64,000 bases of DNA from Paludibaculum fermentans (GTDB lineage: Bacteria > Acidobacteriota > Terriglobia > Bryobacterales > Bryobacteraceae): positions 5,037,501 to 5,101,500 of the forward strand of contig NZ_CP063849.1 of assembly GCF_015277775.1 (NCBI RefSeq), given 5' to 3'. Position numbers and translations under genes: made by a program. The notes under the pieces were generated by a model, which did no database searches, had not been told where the DNA came from, and worked only from the letters and a program-made list of their open reading frames with translations. Below are positions 1 to 9,525 of the stretch, one piece after another. Each line of letters starts with the position of its first letter. Position 1 is the stretch's first letter.

Positions 1-582
1 GATCTGGTCGTTGAGTTGCCAGTCCAGTGCGACACGGCGGAAGTATTTCAGCAGCAGGGACACGGGCAGACCGCGGTTGACCTCAATCTGGAGGTATTTG
101 CCCTGACGCGCTTTTTCGACGACGTGGGAGGTGAGGTCGGTGCCAAGAATCTGAACATTCCACCCGCCGAAGCCCTCCTCCATCAGGAGTAGCGCGAGGC
201 TGTAGGCCTCCTGGCCGGTGGATGAAGCCGCGGACCAGCAGTTCAACTTGCGCGTGGCGTGGCGCAGCTCCTTCACTTCCGGCAGCAGGACGCGGGTAAT
301 GGCGTCGTACTGGCCGGGTTCCCGGAAGAAGTAGGTCTCATTGGTGGTCATCGCCTCGATGACCTGTTTGCGGACCTCGTCTCCTCCGGTTGCCCTGATG
401 AGCGAACAGAGGTCATTGATCGACTGCAAGCCGCGGGCGCGGGCGACAGGAGACAGGCGCGACTCGAACAGGTAGTGCTTCTCGTGATCCAGGACAATGC
501 CGGACCCGCGATACACGACGTCCTGGAGGAAGTTGTAGTTGCCCGGATCTATGCTGCCCAGGGCGGACGTTAATGTGGCCAT
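1..582 (-). CDS. cheR: CheR chemotaxis methyltransferase, C-terminus beyond window
   Basis: SAM-dependent methyltransferase that methylates receptor glutamates during adaptation. The 194 visible codons begin MATLTSALGSIDPGNYNFL and stay open to the window edge. Residues about 1-75 form the all-alpha N-terminal domain. The family signature TTNETYFFRE follows, then a SAM-binding segment around CWSAASSTGQEAYSLAL, where Ala-Ser-Ser replaces the usual Ala-Gly-Cys/Ala. The start at 582 overlaps the end of cheB by 13 bp, which indicates translational coupling. It is the last visible gene of the minus-strand chemotaxis operon. The family call is very secure; only the C-terminal third is missing. Confidence 0.95.
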   Translation of the reverse strand, partial: MATLTSALGSIDPGNYNFLQDVVYRGSGIVLDHEKHYLFESRLSPVARARGLQSINDLCSLIRATGGDEVRKQVIEAMTTNETYFFREPGQYDAITRVLLPEVKELRHATRKLNCWSAASSTGQEAYSLALLLMEEGFGGWNVQILGTDLTSHVVEKARQGKYLQIEVNRGLPVSLLLKYFRRVALDWQLNDQI

Positions 583-1739
583 GGGGCCTCCGATGGAGAA
601 ATCTGATTCTGGGCCGCCAAAGGGCGGCCGGTACGGGCGGTATGGGTAACCATTGCCTTGGGGATGAAGTCGAGCGGCAGAGTCTCATTGGCGAGACCGG
701 CGTTGACCACTGCCCCGGCCATGCCCCAGACCACGCTGGTGGCCTCGTCCTGAGCGAGGATACACGCCCCCTTGGACCGTAGCGCGCGAGATCCGTTCAA
801 GCCGTCCTGGCCCATGCCGGTGAGCATCACAGCCAGCACGCCGGCGCCGAAGACCGTGGCCATGGATTCAAAGAGCGCGTCGACGGACGGGCGGCAGGAG
901 TTGAGAGGCGGTTCCTGATCCAGCCGGATCATGGCTCCCTGGCGGTGCGCTTCCACGCGCATGTGGTAGTTGCCGGGTGCGATCAGAACCTTGGGCTGGT
1001 CGAGCGGCTCTCCGTCGGACGCCTCACGAACCTCGAGCGGACACAGCGTGTTGAGACGTTCGGAAAGCAGATGTGTAAACAGCGGCGGCATGTGCTGCAC
1101 GATGAGAATCGGGACGCCGAATCCGGCGGGAATGGCTGCCAAAACCTGAGCCAGGGCGGAAGGCCCGCCGGTGGAGACGCCGATGCCGACGATGCTGGAT
1201 GTGGACGAAGAGAGCCGGACAGGTGAGTCCGGCCTGCCGGAGATAGAGGACCGGGCTACCACAGGAGGAGGCAACAGCCTGGCCGGCTGCGGCACCGGGG
1301 CGAAAAACTGCCGGATCTTGGGGATGAGTTCATCGCGCAGGCTGGCCAGCGAGCGGTCGAGACCGCCGGCATTGGAGGCCTTCGCCACATAGTCGTCGGC
1401 GCCCAGGGAGAGAGCCTCCAGAGTGGTGGCGCCGCCGCGCTCCGTGAGGGTGCTGAACATCACGACGCGCACCTGCGGATACTGGCGGCGGATGACACGC
1501 AACGCATCCAGGCCGTTCATTTCCGGCATTTCGATATCGAGCGTGACGACGTCGGGTTGGGTTTCCTGCACCTTCTCAATGGCGGCACGGCCGTTGGCGG
1601 CCACGCCGACGATCACCATATCCGCCGCCTCTTCCAGCACATGCGAGACCAGCCGCCGGATGACTACGGAGTCATCGACGATCAGGACCCGGATCTGCTG
1701 TCCCGGACGTAGCGTCTTGCGTAAAAGCGTCGACATCAT
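570..1739 (-). CDS. cheB: CheB protein-glutamate methylesterase/deamidase
   Basis: Response-regulator enzyme that removes methyl groups from receptors when phosphorylated by CheA. The 389-residue protein has a receiver domain at about 15-135 (VDDSVVIRR; phospho-acceptor Asp68 in TLDIEMPEMNG), a proline- and serine-rich linker, and a catalytic domain at about 183-370. The catalytic triad is visible as Ser189 (GVSTGGPSA), His216 (QHMPP) and Asp312 (GMGQDG). It starts ATGATG at 1739, 4 bp after the preceding cheY stop, and its 3' end overlaps cheR, so the adaptation pair is co-translated. The length is normal for the family. Confidence 0.97.
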   Translation of the reverse strand: MMSTLLRKTLRPGQQIRVLIVDDSVVIRRLVSHVLEEAADMVIVGVAANGRAAIEKVQETQPDVVTLDIEMPEMNGLDALRVIRRQYPQVRVVMFSTLTERGGATTLEALSLGADDYVAKASNAGGLDRSLASLRDELIPKIRQFFAPVPQPARLLPPPVVARSSISGRPDSPVRLSSSTSSIVGIGVSTGGPSALAQVLAAIPAGFGVPILIVQHMPPLFTHLLSERLNTLCPLEVREASDGEPLDQPKVLIAPGNYHMRVEAHRQGAMIRLDQEPPLNSCRPSVDALFESMATVFGAGVLAVMLTGMGQDGLNGSRALRSKGACILAQDEATSVVWGMAGAVVNAGLANETLPLDFIPKAMVTHTARTGRPLAAQNQISPSEAPWPH

Positions 1740-1743
1740 GCCC

Positions 1744-2118
1744 CTACATCTGTATTCCGGCCAGGCGTAGTTTGTCGCGCAGCACGTCGGTGGTGAAGGG
1801 CTTCATCACGTACTCGTTCGCGCCGGCCTGTACGGCGGCGGCGACGTGCTCCATCTCGGTTTCCGTGGTGACCATGACGATGGGCAGCGAGTCGTAGCGG
1901 CGGTCCGCGCGGAGCCGCAGCAGAAGGTCCATACCGTTCATGCCTGGCATGTTCCAATCCACCAGGGCCAAATTGAAGTCGCTGGGCTGGCTATCCAGGA
2001 TCGCCAACGCCTGGTTGCCGTCGCCGGCTTCCTGTACGTCGTAGCCCAACTGTCCCAAAGTACGTCCGAGGATCATTCGGATCGCCCGGGAATCATCCAC
2101 GATTAAGGCCTTGCTCAC
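1744..2118 (-). CDS. CheY-like single-domain response regulator
   Basis: Stand-alone receiver of 124 residues. VDDSRAIRM supplies the acidic pair, ALVDWNMPGMNG the phospho-acceptor Asp, VTTE the switch Thr and MKPF the conserved Lys. I chose the GTG at 2118 because AGGAGAGG lies just upstream and the receiver fold begins immediately after it; the open frame continues 24 codons further without family similarity. It lies between the large receptor gene and cheB. It is one of two CheY proteins in the operon, the other being at 12680-13045. It is likely either an output to the motor or a phosphate sink; the sequence does not decide which. Confidence 0.93.
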   Translation of the reverse strand: MSKALIVDDSRAIRMILGRTLGQLGYDVQEAGDGNQALAILDSQPSDFNLALVDWNMPGMNGMDLLLRLRADRRYDSLPIVMVTTETEMEHVAAAVQAGANEYVMKPFTTDVLRDKLRLAGIQM

Positions 2119-2196
2119 GTTGCCACCTCTCCTTAAGCTTCCTGTGCTTTGGCGGAGGCCCGGCTGGGGATGCCGGCCGAGCCTCCACACCCGGTG

Positions 2197-5100
2197 TTAG
2201 AACCGGTATTTGCTGACCACGCCTTGCAGCTGCGCCGCCATCCGGCTGAGTTCCGCCGCGGCGCGCTGAGTCTCGGTGGCACCCTTCGTCGTGCTCTTGG
2301 CAGCTTCGGCGACCCCCGAGATGTTGCTGGCGATGGCGTTGGTGCCCTTGGCGGCTTCGTTCACGCTACGGCCAATCTCATTCGTGGTCACTGTCTGCTC
2401 CTCGACGGCGGAGGCGATGCTGTTCGAGATGTCGTTGATCTGGTTGATGATGGCGCCGATGTCACCAATGGCCTTGACGGCTTCCTTGGTGTCGGTCTGG
2501 ATTGCCTCGATCTTGCCGCCGATCTCCTCGGTGGCCTTGGCAGTCTGCTTGGCGAGTTCCTTCACCTCGTTGGCGACCACCGCGAAGCCCTTGCCGGCTT
2601 CTCCGGCGCGGGCGGCCTCGATGGTGGCGTTGAGCGCCAGGAGGTTGGTCTGCTGAGCGATGGAGGTGATGACCTTGATCACCTTGCCGATCTCCTGGCT
2701 GGAGTCGCCCAGCTTGTTGACGGTCTCATTGGTTGTCTGCGCCGCACTGACTGCGTTGCGGGCCACGCGGGCGGCTTCGTTGGCGTTCTTGGCGATTTCC
2801 CGGATGGACGCCTGCATCTGCTCGGCTCCGGCTGCCACCGCTGTGACGTTGCGCGAGACTTCGTCGCTGGCGCTGGCCACGACGTTGGCCTGTGTGGCGG
2901 TCTCTTCGGCATTGCCGGCCATTTGATGGCTGACCGCCGTGAGCTCTTCGGCAGAGGAAGCCATGCTCTGGGTATTCTGCGAGAAGCTGCGGATGCTGTC
3001 GTGCAGATCCTGGGCCATTCGGCCGATGTCGTCCTTGAGACGCGCATGGTCGCCGCGGTAGTTGCCCTGGACGCGAGCGGTGAGATCGCTTTGGGCGATC
3101 TTGGCCAGCACGGCCGAGGACTCCTGCATGGGGGCGATGATCGCATCCAGCGTCTGGTTGACGCCTTCCACGATCTTGCGGAAGTCACCCTGATGGCGGG
3201 TGGCGTCGGCGCGGACGCTGAGTTCGCCAGCCACGGCGGCGGTCACCAGTTTGGTGCTGTCGTCCGTCACGGCCCGGATGGCATCGACCATCAAGGTGAG
3301 GCTGTCGTTGATCTTGGCGAACTGGGCCTTGGCTTCCGCGGTGAATTCGTCCGCATCCGCCAGCTTCATGTTCACTTCCATGTTGCCCTTGGCGATTTGC
3401 ACCAGGTTGGAAGCCACGCGAACTACTTCGGTGTTGGTGTAGTCCTTGGCCTTGACGATGCCGGTGAGGTCCTGGACGACTTCCACGAAGCCGATATGCT
3501 CGCCCTTGCCGTTGGTCAGCCTGGACGATTGCTGCTTGCACTTCTGCCCGTTCCAGTCAAAGTATGTCTCGCCGACACCCTTGGAGAGCTGAACGAGGCC
3601 GCAGTTGTCGGTGTTGCAGATGTTGGCCCTGGCCGAGGAACAAGGCATGCCCGGCGCGTCCGCCCTGCTACGGATGATGTTGTTCTGCACCATCAGGACT
3701 TCAAACGCCTTGTTGAGGAAGACCCACTTCATGTTCTTGTCGATGACGTGAATGGGCGACGGCACAGCGTCGATGATGGCCTGATACCAGTTGACCTTGT
3801 CCACGACGACATCGAGTGTTGCATTGACACCTTCGACCACCTTCCGGAAGTCGCCGCGGTGTTTGCCTGCGTCGGCGCGGGTGTCAAACTTGCCATCCTC
3901 CGCCGCTTTCACGAGCATGCCGGCATCGGCGACCATAGCCTTGATGTTGTCGATGCAATTGTTGAGGTTGAGCTTGATCTCGTTGAAGTCGCCGCGGTAG
4001 TCGTCGGTAATCTTCGGCGGGATGTCGCCCTTCGAGATGCGGTCGACATATTCGGCCGCGACGTTGAGCGGACCGATGACGGCATCGAGGGTCTTGTTGA
4101 CGCCCTGCACCACGCGGCGGTAGTCGCCCTGGTGCCTGGAGGCATCGGCGCGGGTGGCGAGACGGCCGTCGATGGCTGCCTCGACCAGCATGCCGGCGTC
4201 GTTGACCAGCGCCTTGATGTTGTCGATGCAGTTGTTGAGATTGAGCTTGATCTCGTTGAAGTCGCCGTTATAGCTGTCGGTGATCTTGGGCGGCATGTCG
4301 CCCTTCGAGATACGGTCCACGTATTCAGCAGCGACGTTGAGCGGCCCGATGACGGCATCGAGAGTCTGGTTGACACCTTCGACGATGCGGCGGTAGTCGC
4401 CCTGGTGCCTGGAGGCATCGGCGCGGGTGGCGAGACGGCCGTCGATGGCGGCCTCGACCAACATGCCGGCGTCGTTGACCAACGCCTTGATGTTGTCGAT
4501 GCAGTTATTGAGGTTGTTCTTGATCTCGTTGAAGTCGCCGTTATAGCTGTCGGTGATCTTGGGCGGGATGTCGCCCTTCGAGATGCGATCCATGTACTCG
4601 GCCGAGACATTCAGCGGCCCGATCACGGCATCAAGAGTCTGGTTCACTCCGGCGACGATTTGCCGGTATCCACCCTGGAACTGTTCCGCGTTGCCGCGTG
4701 TGGCCAGTTGGCCCGCGATGGCGGCCTTGGCCAGCGAGTCGGCCTCGGCGATCAGCCGGCGGAGAGCGTCCACTACCTGAATGAAGCTCTTGCCGAGCAA
4801 GTCCTTATCTGAGCGGGCCGTCACCTCGACCGACACGTTGCCGGCGGCGATCTGTTGAGCCAGTTCGGCTCGCTCTTTCGTCACGGCGGCCATGGTGCGG
4901 AACGACCGCGCCAAGGCGCCCATCTCGTCATTGGTGTCCAAGTCGATGTGGACATCGACATCACCCGCGGCGAGCTGCTCGGCTGCATGCTGCATGGCCA
5001 TCAGGGGCGTGCCGATGACACGAGAGAGGATCCAGCCCAGGAAGAGAGCAATCGCGATGCCTAGGATCACGATCCCCAACATCTTTTTCGTGGCGGCGGA

Positions 5101-5658
5101 TGCGGCGGCCGTGGCCGCCTTCTGCTCTTTCTCTCCAATCTGGGCGTTGATATCGATGAGCTTCCGCAGCAACTTGCGGGTCTCAATCTGCGCGGGCTGC
5201 ACCGGTCCCTTGAGGACCTCCCAGGCCTGGGCGTCCTGACCGGCGAGAGCGTGCTCGATGACCCGGGATCGCAACTTGACATACGTCGCGTAGCTGGACA
5301 GCATCAGGGGCAGCGTTTCCTGCTCTTCCTGCACCAGGACCGTCTTGGCATAGCCTTCCAGGTAGGATTCGATTTTCTTAGTTTCCGTCTCGATGACCGC
5401 GGCATGCTCACGGCGTTGGGCCTTGTCGGTTGTCCCCAACATCTGCCAGAGTTCCGTGCGGGTCAGCAGGAACGACGCGTTCGCGTACCCGAGGTCGCGG
5501 ATGGGGACCAGCCGGTCCGCGTAAATTGTTTCGCTGCGGGCTTCAATCTCTTTCAGGCCTGAGTAACCGACCCAGCCGATAAGACCTGCGATGGCCGCGA
5601 CGATCACGAAGCTGATCATGAGCTTCGTGCGAACGTGTTTATCATTGAGCCATTTCAT
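2197..5658 (-). CDS. Membrane chemoreceptor (MCP) with poly-HAMP repeats and a Cys-containing PAS domain
   Basis: A 1153-residue methyl-accepting chemotaxis protein. TM1 is at about 12-32, followed by a periplasmic helical sensor (about 33-190), TM2 (about 195-215) and a canonical HAMP. Then come at least three 91-residue HAMP-like units built on [14 protein letters not shown] and [17 protein letters not shown] domain follows ([14 protein letters not shown]) with clustered cysteines ([13 protein letters not shown]), then another HAMP-like unit. The C-terminal signalling hairpin has the tip [19 protein letters not shown]. There is no C-terminal pentapeptide tether; the protein ends KYRF. The RBS-like AGGGAAGGTG precedes ATG 5658. 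Its signalling domain is almost the same as that of the soluble receptor at 6837-8936, which points to duplication. The ligand is unknown. Confidence 0.96.
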   Translation of the reverse strand: MKWLNDKHVRTKLMISFVIVAAIAGLIGWVGYSGLKEIEARSETIYADRLVPIRDLGYANASFLLTRTELWQMLGTTDKAQRREHAAVIETETKKIESYLEGYAKTVLVQEEQETLPLMLSSYATYVKLRSRVIEHALAGQDAQAWEVLKGPVQPAQIETRKLLRKLIDINAQIGEKEQKAATAAASAATKKMLGIVILGIAIALFLGWILSRVIGTPLMAMQHAAEQLAAGDVDVHIDLDTNDEMGALARSFRTMAAVTKERAELAQQIAAGNVSVEVTARSDKDLLGKSFIQVVDALRRLIAEADSLAKAAIAGQLATRGNAEQFQGGYRQIVAGVNQTLDAVIGPLNVSAEYMDRISKGDIPPKITDSYNGDFNEIKNNLNNCIDNIKALVNDAGMLVEAAIDGRLATRADASRHQGDYRRIVEGVNQTLDAVIGPLNVAAEYVDRISKGDMPPKITDSYNGDFNEIKLNLNNCIDNIKALVNDAGMLVEAAIDGRLATRADASRHQGDYRRVVQGVNKTLDAVIGPLNVAAEYVDRISKGDIPPKITDDYRGDFNEIKLNLNNCIDNIKAMVADAGMLVKAAEDGKFDTRADAGKHRGDFRKVVEGVNATLDVVVDKVNWYQAIIDAVPSPIHVIDKNMKWVFLNKAFEVLMVQNNIIRSRADAPGMPCSSARANICNTDNCGLVQLSKGVGETYFDWNGQKCKQQSSRLTNGKGEHIGFVEVVQDLTGIVKAKDYTNTEVVRVASNLVQIAKGNMEVNMKLADADEFTAEAKAQFAKINDSLTLMVDAIRAVTDDSTKLVTAAVAGELSVRADATRHQGDFRKIVEGVNQTLDAIIAPMQESSAVLAKIAQSDLTARVQGNYRGDHARLKDDIGRMAQDLHDSIRSFSQNTQSMASSAEELTAVSHQMAGNAEETATQANVVASASDEVSRNVTAVAAGAEQMQASIREIAKNANEAARVARNAVSAAQTTNETVNKLGDSSQEIGKVIKVITSIAQQTNLLALNATIEAARAGEAGKGFAVVANEVKELAKQTAKATEEIGGKIEAIQTDTKEAVKAIGDIGAIINQINDISNSIASAVEEQTVTTNEIGRSVNEAAKGTNAIASNISGVAEAAKSTTKGATETQRAAAELSRMAAQLQGVVSKYRF
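3915..4640 (-). repeat. Tandem 273-bp coding repeats inside the chemoreceptor gene
   Basis: The receptor gene carries highly similar direct repeats with a period of 273 bp (91 codons). For example, the segment reading gcagttgttgag recurs at about 3955 (as gcaattgttgag), 4228 and 4501 (as gcagttattgag) with the same flanks. Each unit encodes a HAMP-like helical pair. The near identity in bases, not only in protein, suggests recent duplication or ongoing conversion between units. Confidence 0.85.
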
Positions 5659-6002
5659 AGAACACCTTCCCTAACCCACCGAAACTTTCTCCACGGACGC
5701 ACCCGCGTCCGTCCTTGTCAAATCGCGCAGCCGCCCACCGGCCGCGCCAGCCGTCGCTGAACCTCGCGCTCAGCTACTTCCGCCATCTGGGGGCGATGAC
5801 GCAGGCCCAGCTCTCCAAATCCGATCGGACCATGGCACCGTTGCCGGCAATGCCCCCGGGACACCGGGCCGCACCGGGGTTCCGGTGGCGGTGTACTGCA
5901 GCGCCTGGAGCTGAACATATTGCCCGGGCCCTCCGCGGGGCCCTTTGCACACAAAACTCGAATCACGTTTCCGTGCTGCGCGGCATGAGGCAGACCGGCG
6001 GA
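5659..6002. other. 344-bp gap between short cheR and the poly-HAMP receptor
   Basis: No recognisable gene. On the minus strand the part nearest the receptor gene holds a TTGACA at 5714-5719 (no good -10 at the usual spacing) and a perfect 8-bp hairpin (5693-5712). A GGGCCC...GGGCCC inverted pair sits at 5926-5943. Short open frames of about 80 codons exist on the minus strand but have no convincing ribosome site or family likeness. Confidence 0.5.
5693..5712 (-). promoter_or_regulatory. Perfect hairpin just upstream of the poly-HAMP receptor gene
   Basis: ACGGACGC-ACCC-GCGTCCGT is a perfect 8-bp inverted repeat, 34 bp upstream of the receptor start codon. No T-run follows on the minus strand, so it is more likely a leader structure or operator than a terminator. 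Function unknown. Confidence 0.45.
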
Positions 6003-6617
6003 TCATGCGCAGCCTCCCCGCTTCTGGAACACGGGCCCATCCGGCGACACGCGCTCAAAGAGAGGCGCCAGTTCGGCGGGCATCTCCTGGGTCTGCTCAG
6101 TGGCGAGGAGACCACCCGGCGCCAGCGCGCGGTGAAACATCTTCAGCACTTCGATCCGCTCAGCGAGCTGGAAGTGCAGCAGCACGTTTTTGCAGAGCAC
6201 CACCGAGTAGCCCTGGCCGATCTCCTGGTAAGACAGAAGGTCGTGGTGCTGGAAGGTGATGCGGCGGCGCAGCTTCTCCGCGGCACGCAGCTGCCCGGGT
6301 TCCCCGCCCGGTTCAAAGTATTTCTCAAGGATCCCTGCCGGCAGGCGGGCGAGTTCGGCTTCGGGATAAAGCCCGGCCTGAACCGTCTGCGCAAACTGGC
6401 CGGTGGCCTCGCTGTCGGTGGCGTCGATGCGCAGGTTGCCGAAAGCGAAGTGCCCCATCTTCTCAGCGAACAGGATGGAGAGGGTGTAGGGCTCCTGTCC
6501 GGTCGCGGCGCCGGCATCCCAGATGCGGGGATGGCTGCGGCCGGCAATCCGGGGCAGGCTGTGCTCGACCAACTGGTTCAGCACGTGCAGATCGCGAAAG
6601 AAGAAAGTGAACGCCAT
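6003..6617 (-). CDS. Short CheR-type methyltransferase lacking the N-terminal domain
   Basis: A 204-residue protein that starts directly at the FFRD motif (MAFTFFFRDLHVLNQL), which in normal CheR lies after an N-terminal helical domain of about 70-90 residues. The SAM-binding region is present (IWDAGAATGQEPYTLSIL; then RIDATDSE, CKNVLLHF). The frame is open for 64 codons upstream, but that stretch is arginine- and serine-rich and unlike CheR, so ATG 6617 is preferred; AGGGAGCGGGG precedes it. It lies between two receptor genes. In CheR the missing domain contacts the substrate methylation region, so this protein may have altered specificity or rely on another partner. Alternatively it is a decayed duplicate of the gene at 1-582. 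Confidence 0.82.
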   Translation of the reverse strand: MAFTFFFRDLHVLNQLVEHSLPRIAGRSHPRIWDAGAATGQEPYTLSILFAEKMGHFAFGNLRIDATDSEATGQFAQTVQAGLYPEAELARLPAGILEKYFEPGGEPGQLRAAEKLRRRITFQHHDLLSYQEIGQGYSVVLCKNVLLHFQLAERIEVLKMFHRALAPGGLLATEQTQEMPAELAPLFERVSPDGPVFQKRGGCA

Positions 6618-6836
6618 GGTCAGTACCCCGCTCCCTGCCGAAGCGCCAGGAACAGGCGGTTGACCCGCCGTGACTCGCTGCCGGCGGCGAGGGCGCCCCG
6701 AAAGGGGAACCAGGCGCCCTTCAGCCCCCGCCAGCGATCGTGCCGTACTGCTGTTACTGCTTCGACGTTCACTGTCTTCACTTCTCTGTTCGGAACACCG
6801 GGCGTACACCCGGGATTTGGGTTGGCGCCGGCCGGA

Positions 6837-8936
6837 TTACAGCCGGTACTTACCGACGATGGACTGCAACTGCGCCGCCATGCGGCTGAGTTCCGCCGCC
6901 GCGCGCTGGGTCTCCGTGGCGCCCTTCGTGGTGCTCTTGGCCGCATTGGCGACCCCGGAGATGTTGCTGGCGATGGATTCGGTTCCGCTGGCGGCGACTC
7001 CGACGCTGCGGCCGATCTCATTGGTCGTGACGGTCTGCTCTTCCACGGCGGAGGCGATGCTGTTGGAGATGTCGTTGACCTGGTTGATGATCTCGCTGAT
7101 CACGCCGATGGCCTTGACGGCATCCCTGGTGCTGGTCTGGATGGCATCGATCTTGCCGCCGATTTCTTCCGTGGCCTTGGCGGTCTGCTTGGCCAGTTCC
7201 TTCACCTCGTTGGCGACAACCGCGAAACCCTTGCCGGCTTCTCCGGCGCGGGCCGCCTCGATGGTCGCGTTCAAAGCCAGCAGGTTGGTTTGCTGAGCTA
7301 TGGAGGTGATTACCTTAATTACCTTGCCGATCTCCTGGCTGGAGCCGCCCAGGCGGTTGACGGTGTCGTTTGTCGACTGTGCCACGTTCACGGCGTTTTT
7401 GGCGACGCGCGCGGCCTCGTTGGCGTTCTTGGCGATCTCGCGGATGGAAGCCTGCATCTGCTCGGCTCCGGCGGCCACGGCGCTGACGCTGCGCGACACT
7501 TCGCCGCTGGCTCCGGCGACGATCTCGGCCTGGGTTGCGGTCTCCTCGGCGTTGCCGGCCATCTGGTGGCTGACGGCGGTGAGTTCTTCCGACGAGGACG
7601 CCACGGTCTGCGTGCTCTGCGAGAAGCTGCGCATGTTCTGGTGCAGGTCCTGCGCCATGCGGTTGATGTCGTCCTTCAGGCGGGCGTAGTCGCCGCGATA
7701 GGCGCCTTCGACACGGGCGGTGAGGTCGTTCTGGGCGATGCGGGCCAGCACGGCCGAAGCTTCGTTGAGCGGTTCGATCACCGCGTCGAGCGTCTGGTTG
7801 AAGCCCTGCGCTACTTTCCGGAAATCGCCTTTGTGCTTGTCCACGTCGGCGCGTTTGCTCAGATGTCCCTGAACCGCGGCTTCGGCCAGTGCGAGCGAAT
7901 CCGCGATGAGGAGGTTCAGCGGAGTGACGATGGCGTCGAGCGTCGAGTTGAACCCGGTGACAATTTTGCGGAAGTCGCCGCGATGCACGCTGGCATCGGC
8001 GCGGACATCCAGCCGCAGGTTGGCGCCGGCGTCGGCGAGCTTGTCGACATCCACCATCAGCCGTTGGAGGTTGCGGCGAACTTCCTCAATGGTCTCGTTG
8101 ATGAACGCCTTTTTGCCGGGGAAGCGCTCCAGGGACGCCTCAAAGTTGCCCTTGCCGAATTCGGCGATACACGCCATGGCCTTCTTCTTGACGGCGATGT
8201 GGCCGCCGACCATTTCGTTGACGCCGCGGGCCATTTCCAGGTAGGCACCCGCGAACTGATCTTCCGGGATCGCCACGTCGATGTCGCCCTTAATGTGCTC
8301 TTCCGACATGTGCTTCATCTCCTTGATGAAGCGGAAGAGCGGCTGGGCAATGGCGTCGAGAATGGCATTGACGCCTTCGATGCGAAGGCGGGCGACTTCG
8401 GTCGCTCCAGCCAGGTTCGTGTCCAGGCGGGTGGAGAGCTCCGAGCGCTGCTGGGCAGCGGCCACCCGGGCTACCTCCTCGTGCACCACGAAATCTTCCT
8501 CGGCCGACGGGTCGAAGATCTGGCAAACGCCGACGACTTCACCCGACTCGTCGAACCACGGGACTGAATGCACCTTCAGATGGAGGGCCCTGCCTCTCAC
8601 CTGGGCGCAGGCGATGGTGGTCGCCGGCTGGCGGGTTCTCATCGCGTTTGAAGCGGAGCAGGTGCCCTGGCGGCAGGCGGGAATATCGAATAGATCCCAG
8701 ACCTTTAGGCCAGCGCACTCATCCACTCTCCGTCCGCCCAGCCGGGCCGCTTCCTGATTGATGATCTGGATCGTGTGGTATTTGTCCGCCATGACCAGCG
8801 GAAGCGGAAAGTTATCAAAGAACACTCGCTTCGCTGCGTCGGTGGCCGCCGCTTCCGGCCTGGTTAGTACCGCGGAACCCGTTTGGCCTCCAAACTGGTT
8901 GCCGAGACTTCTACTATCGTCAAATGCTCGTTCCAT
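6837..8936 (-). CDS. Soluble chemoreceptor (MCP) with N-terminal PAS and HAMP-like repeats
   Basis: A 699-residue receptor with no membrane segment, so probably a cytoplasmic sensor. A PAS domain occupies about 40-150 ([19 protein letters not shown]) and contains a Cys pair in PACRQGTCS. Several HAMP-like helical units follow ([26 protein letters not shown]). The signalling hairpin has the [19 protein letters not shown] tip and the protein ends KYRL. GGAGGAG is correctly spaced before ATG 8936. The last 300 residues are nearly the same as in the membrane receptor at 2197-5658. The gene sits between cheW and the short cheR. Confidence 0.96.
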   Translation of the reverse strand: MERAFDDSRSLGNQFGGQTGSAVLTRPEAAATDAAKRVFFDNFPLPLVMADKYHTIQIINQEAARLGGRRVDECAGLKVWDLFDIPACRQGTCSASNAMRTRQPATTIACAQVRGRALHLKVHSVPWFDESGEVVGVCQIFDPSAEEDFVVHEEVARVAAAQQRSELSTRLDTNLAGATEVARLRIEGVNAILDAIAQPLFRFIKEMKHMSEEHIKGDIDVAIPEDQFAGAYLEMARGVNEMVGGHIAVKKKAMACIAEFGKGNFEASLERFPGKKAFINETIEEVRRNLQRLMVDVDKLADAGANLRLDVRADASVHRGDFRKIVTGFNSTLDAIVTPLNLLIADSLALAEAAVQGHLSKRADVDKHKGDFRKVAQGFNQTLDAVIEPLNEASAVLARIAQNDLTARVEGAYRGDYARLKDDINRMAQDLHQNMRSFSQSTQTVASSSEELTAVSHQMAGNAEETATQAEIVAGASGEVSRSVSAVAAGAEQMQASIREIAKNANEAARVAKNAVNVAQSTNDTVNRLGGSSQEIGKVIKVITSIAQQTNLLALNATIEAARAGEAGKGFAVVANEVKELAKQTAKATEEIGGKIDAIQTSTRDAVKAIGVISEIINQVNDISNSIASAVEEQTVTTNEIGRSVGVAASGTESIASNISGVANAAKSTTKGATETQRAAAELSRMAAQLQSIVGKYRL

Positions 8937-9005
8937 TACCGCTCTCCTCCACTCCTACTTCGTGGCTTGCGACCTCGAACTGATTCTCCAAATCAGGGGC
9001 ACCGG

Positions 9006-9521
9006 CTATGTCAGCGCCTCAGAACTCCGTTTGTGCGGACCCATCACGGCCACGGGGCCGGATGCAATTTCCACCGTCTTCTCGGTGTCAAGGATCAGCA
9101 GAAGCCGGCCCTTGAGTTTGAACACACCCTGGATCAACTCCCGGGCCTCGGGGGCCAGGTTGTCAGGCGGTTTCTCATAGGCGGACTCTTCCACTTCCAG
9201 GACGTCGCCGATCTCGTCGACCAGCAGGCTGACCGCGCCTTCCTGGACGCGCACCACCATGTTCATGGCTGTCTGTTCATCGGCCCGCGAGGGCAGTCCC
9301 AGGCGCCCGCGCATGTCCACCGCCGTCACGATCTGGCCGCGCAGGTTGATCAACCCCTTGACGACTCCGGGGGCCAGCGGCACGCAGGTCAATTCCTGGT
9401 GGCGCAGCACCTCCTGCACATTCAGCACGTCAATGCCGAAGAACAGGCTGTCGACAAAGAAGGTTGCGAACTGTGTTCGGGTGAGCGTGCCCGCGGATGA
9501 ATTCGATGCTGTTTCGTGCAT
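9006..9521 (-). CDS. cheW: CheW coupling protein
   Basis: Adaptor linking receptors to CheA. It has 171 residues with a single CheW domain (about 20-160). Typical blocks are FFGIDVLNVQEV, CVPLAPGVVKGLINLRGQIV, AVDMRGRLGL and a late LLILDTEK strand. GAGGAGGT lies 5-6 bases before ATG 9521. It starts 4 bp after the cheA stop, so it is in the same operon. The length is slightly above the usual 150-165 residues because of short tails at both ends. Confidence 0.96.
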   Translation of the reverse strand: MHETASNSSAGTLTRTQFATFFVDSLFFGIDVLNVQEVLRHQELTCVPLAPGVVKGLINLRGQIVTAVDMRGRLGLPSRADEQTAMNMVVRVQEGAVSLLVDEIGDVLEVEESAYEKPPDNLAPEARELIQGVFKLKGRLLLILDTEKTVEIASGPVAVMGPHKRSSEALT

Positions 9522-9525
9522 GGAT

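Noticed and set aside
3915-4640. Regular repeats considered as CRISPR
   Set aside because: The period of 273 bp and intact coding frame with HAMP-like protein repeats rule this out; there are no cas genes.
2149-4812. Plus-strand open frame of 887 codons with repeats
   Set aside because: Antisense of the chemoreceptor; its apparent repeats merely reflect the HAMP repeats on the other strand.
5718-5966. Minus-strand 82-codon frame in the gap before the receptor gene
   Set aside because: Arg/Pro/Cys-rich, no ribosome site, no similarity.
6620-6781. Minus-strand 53-codon frame ending two bases before the short cheR
   Set aside because: GTG start with only AGAGAA upstream and no family likeness. 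Considered as the missing CheR N-terminus, but its sequence does not match that domain.
5715-8567. Plus-strand open frame of 950 codons
   Set aside because: Antisense to the soluble receptor and short CheR, with the same Gly/Asp/Val-rich bias and no motifs.
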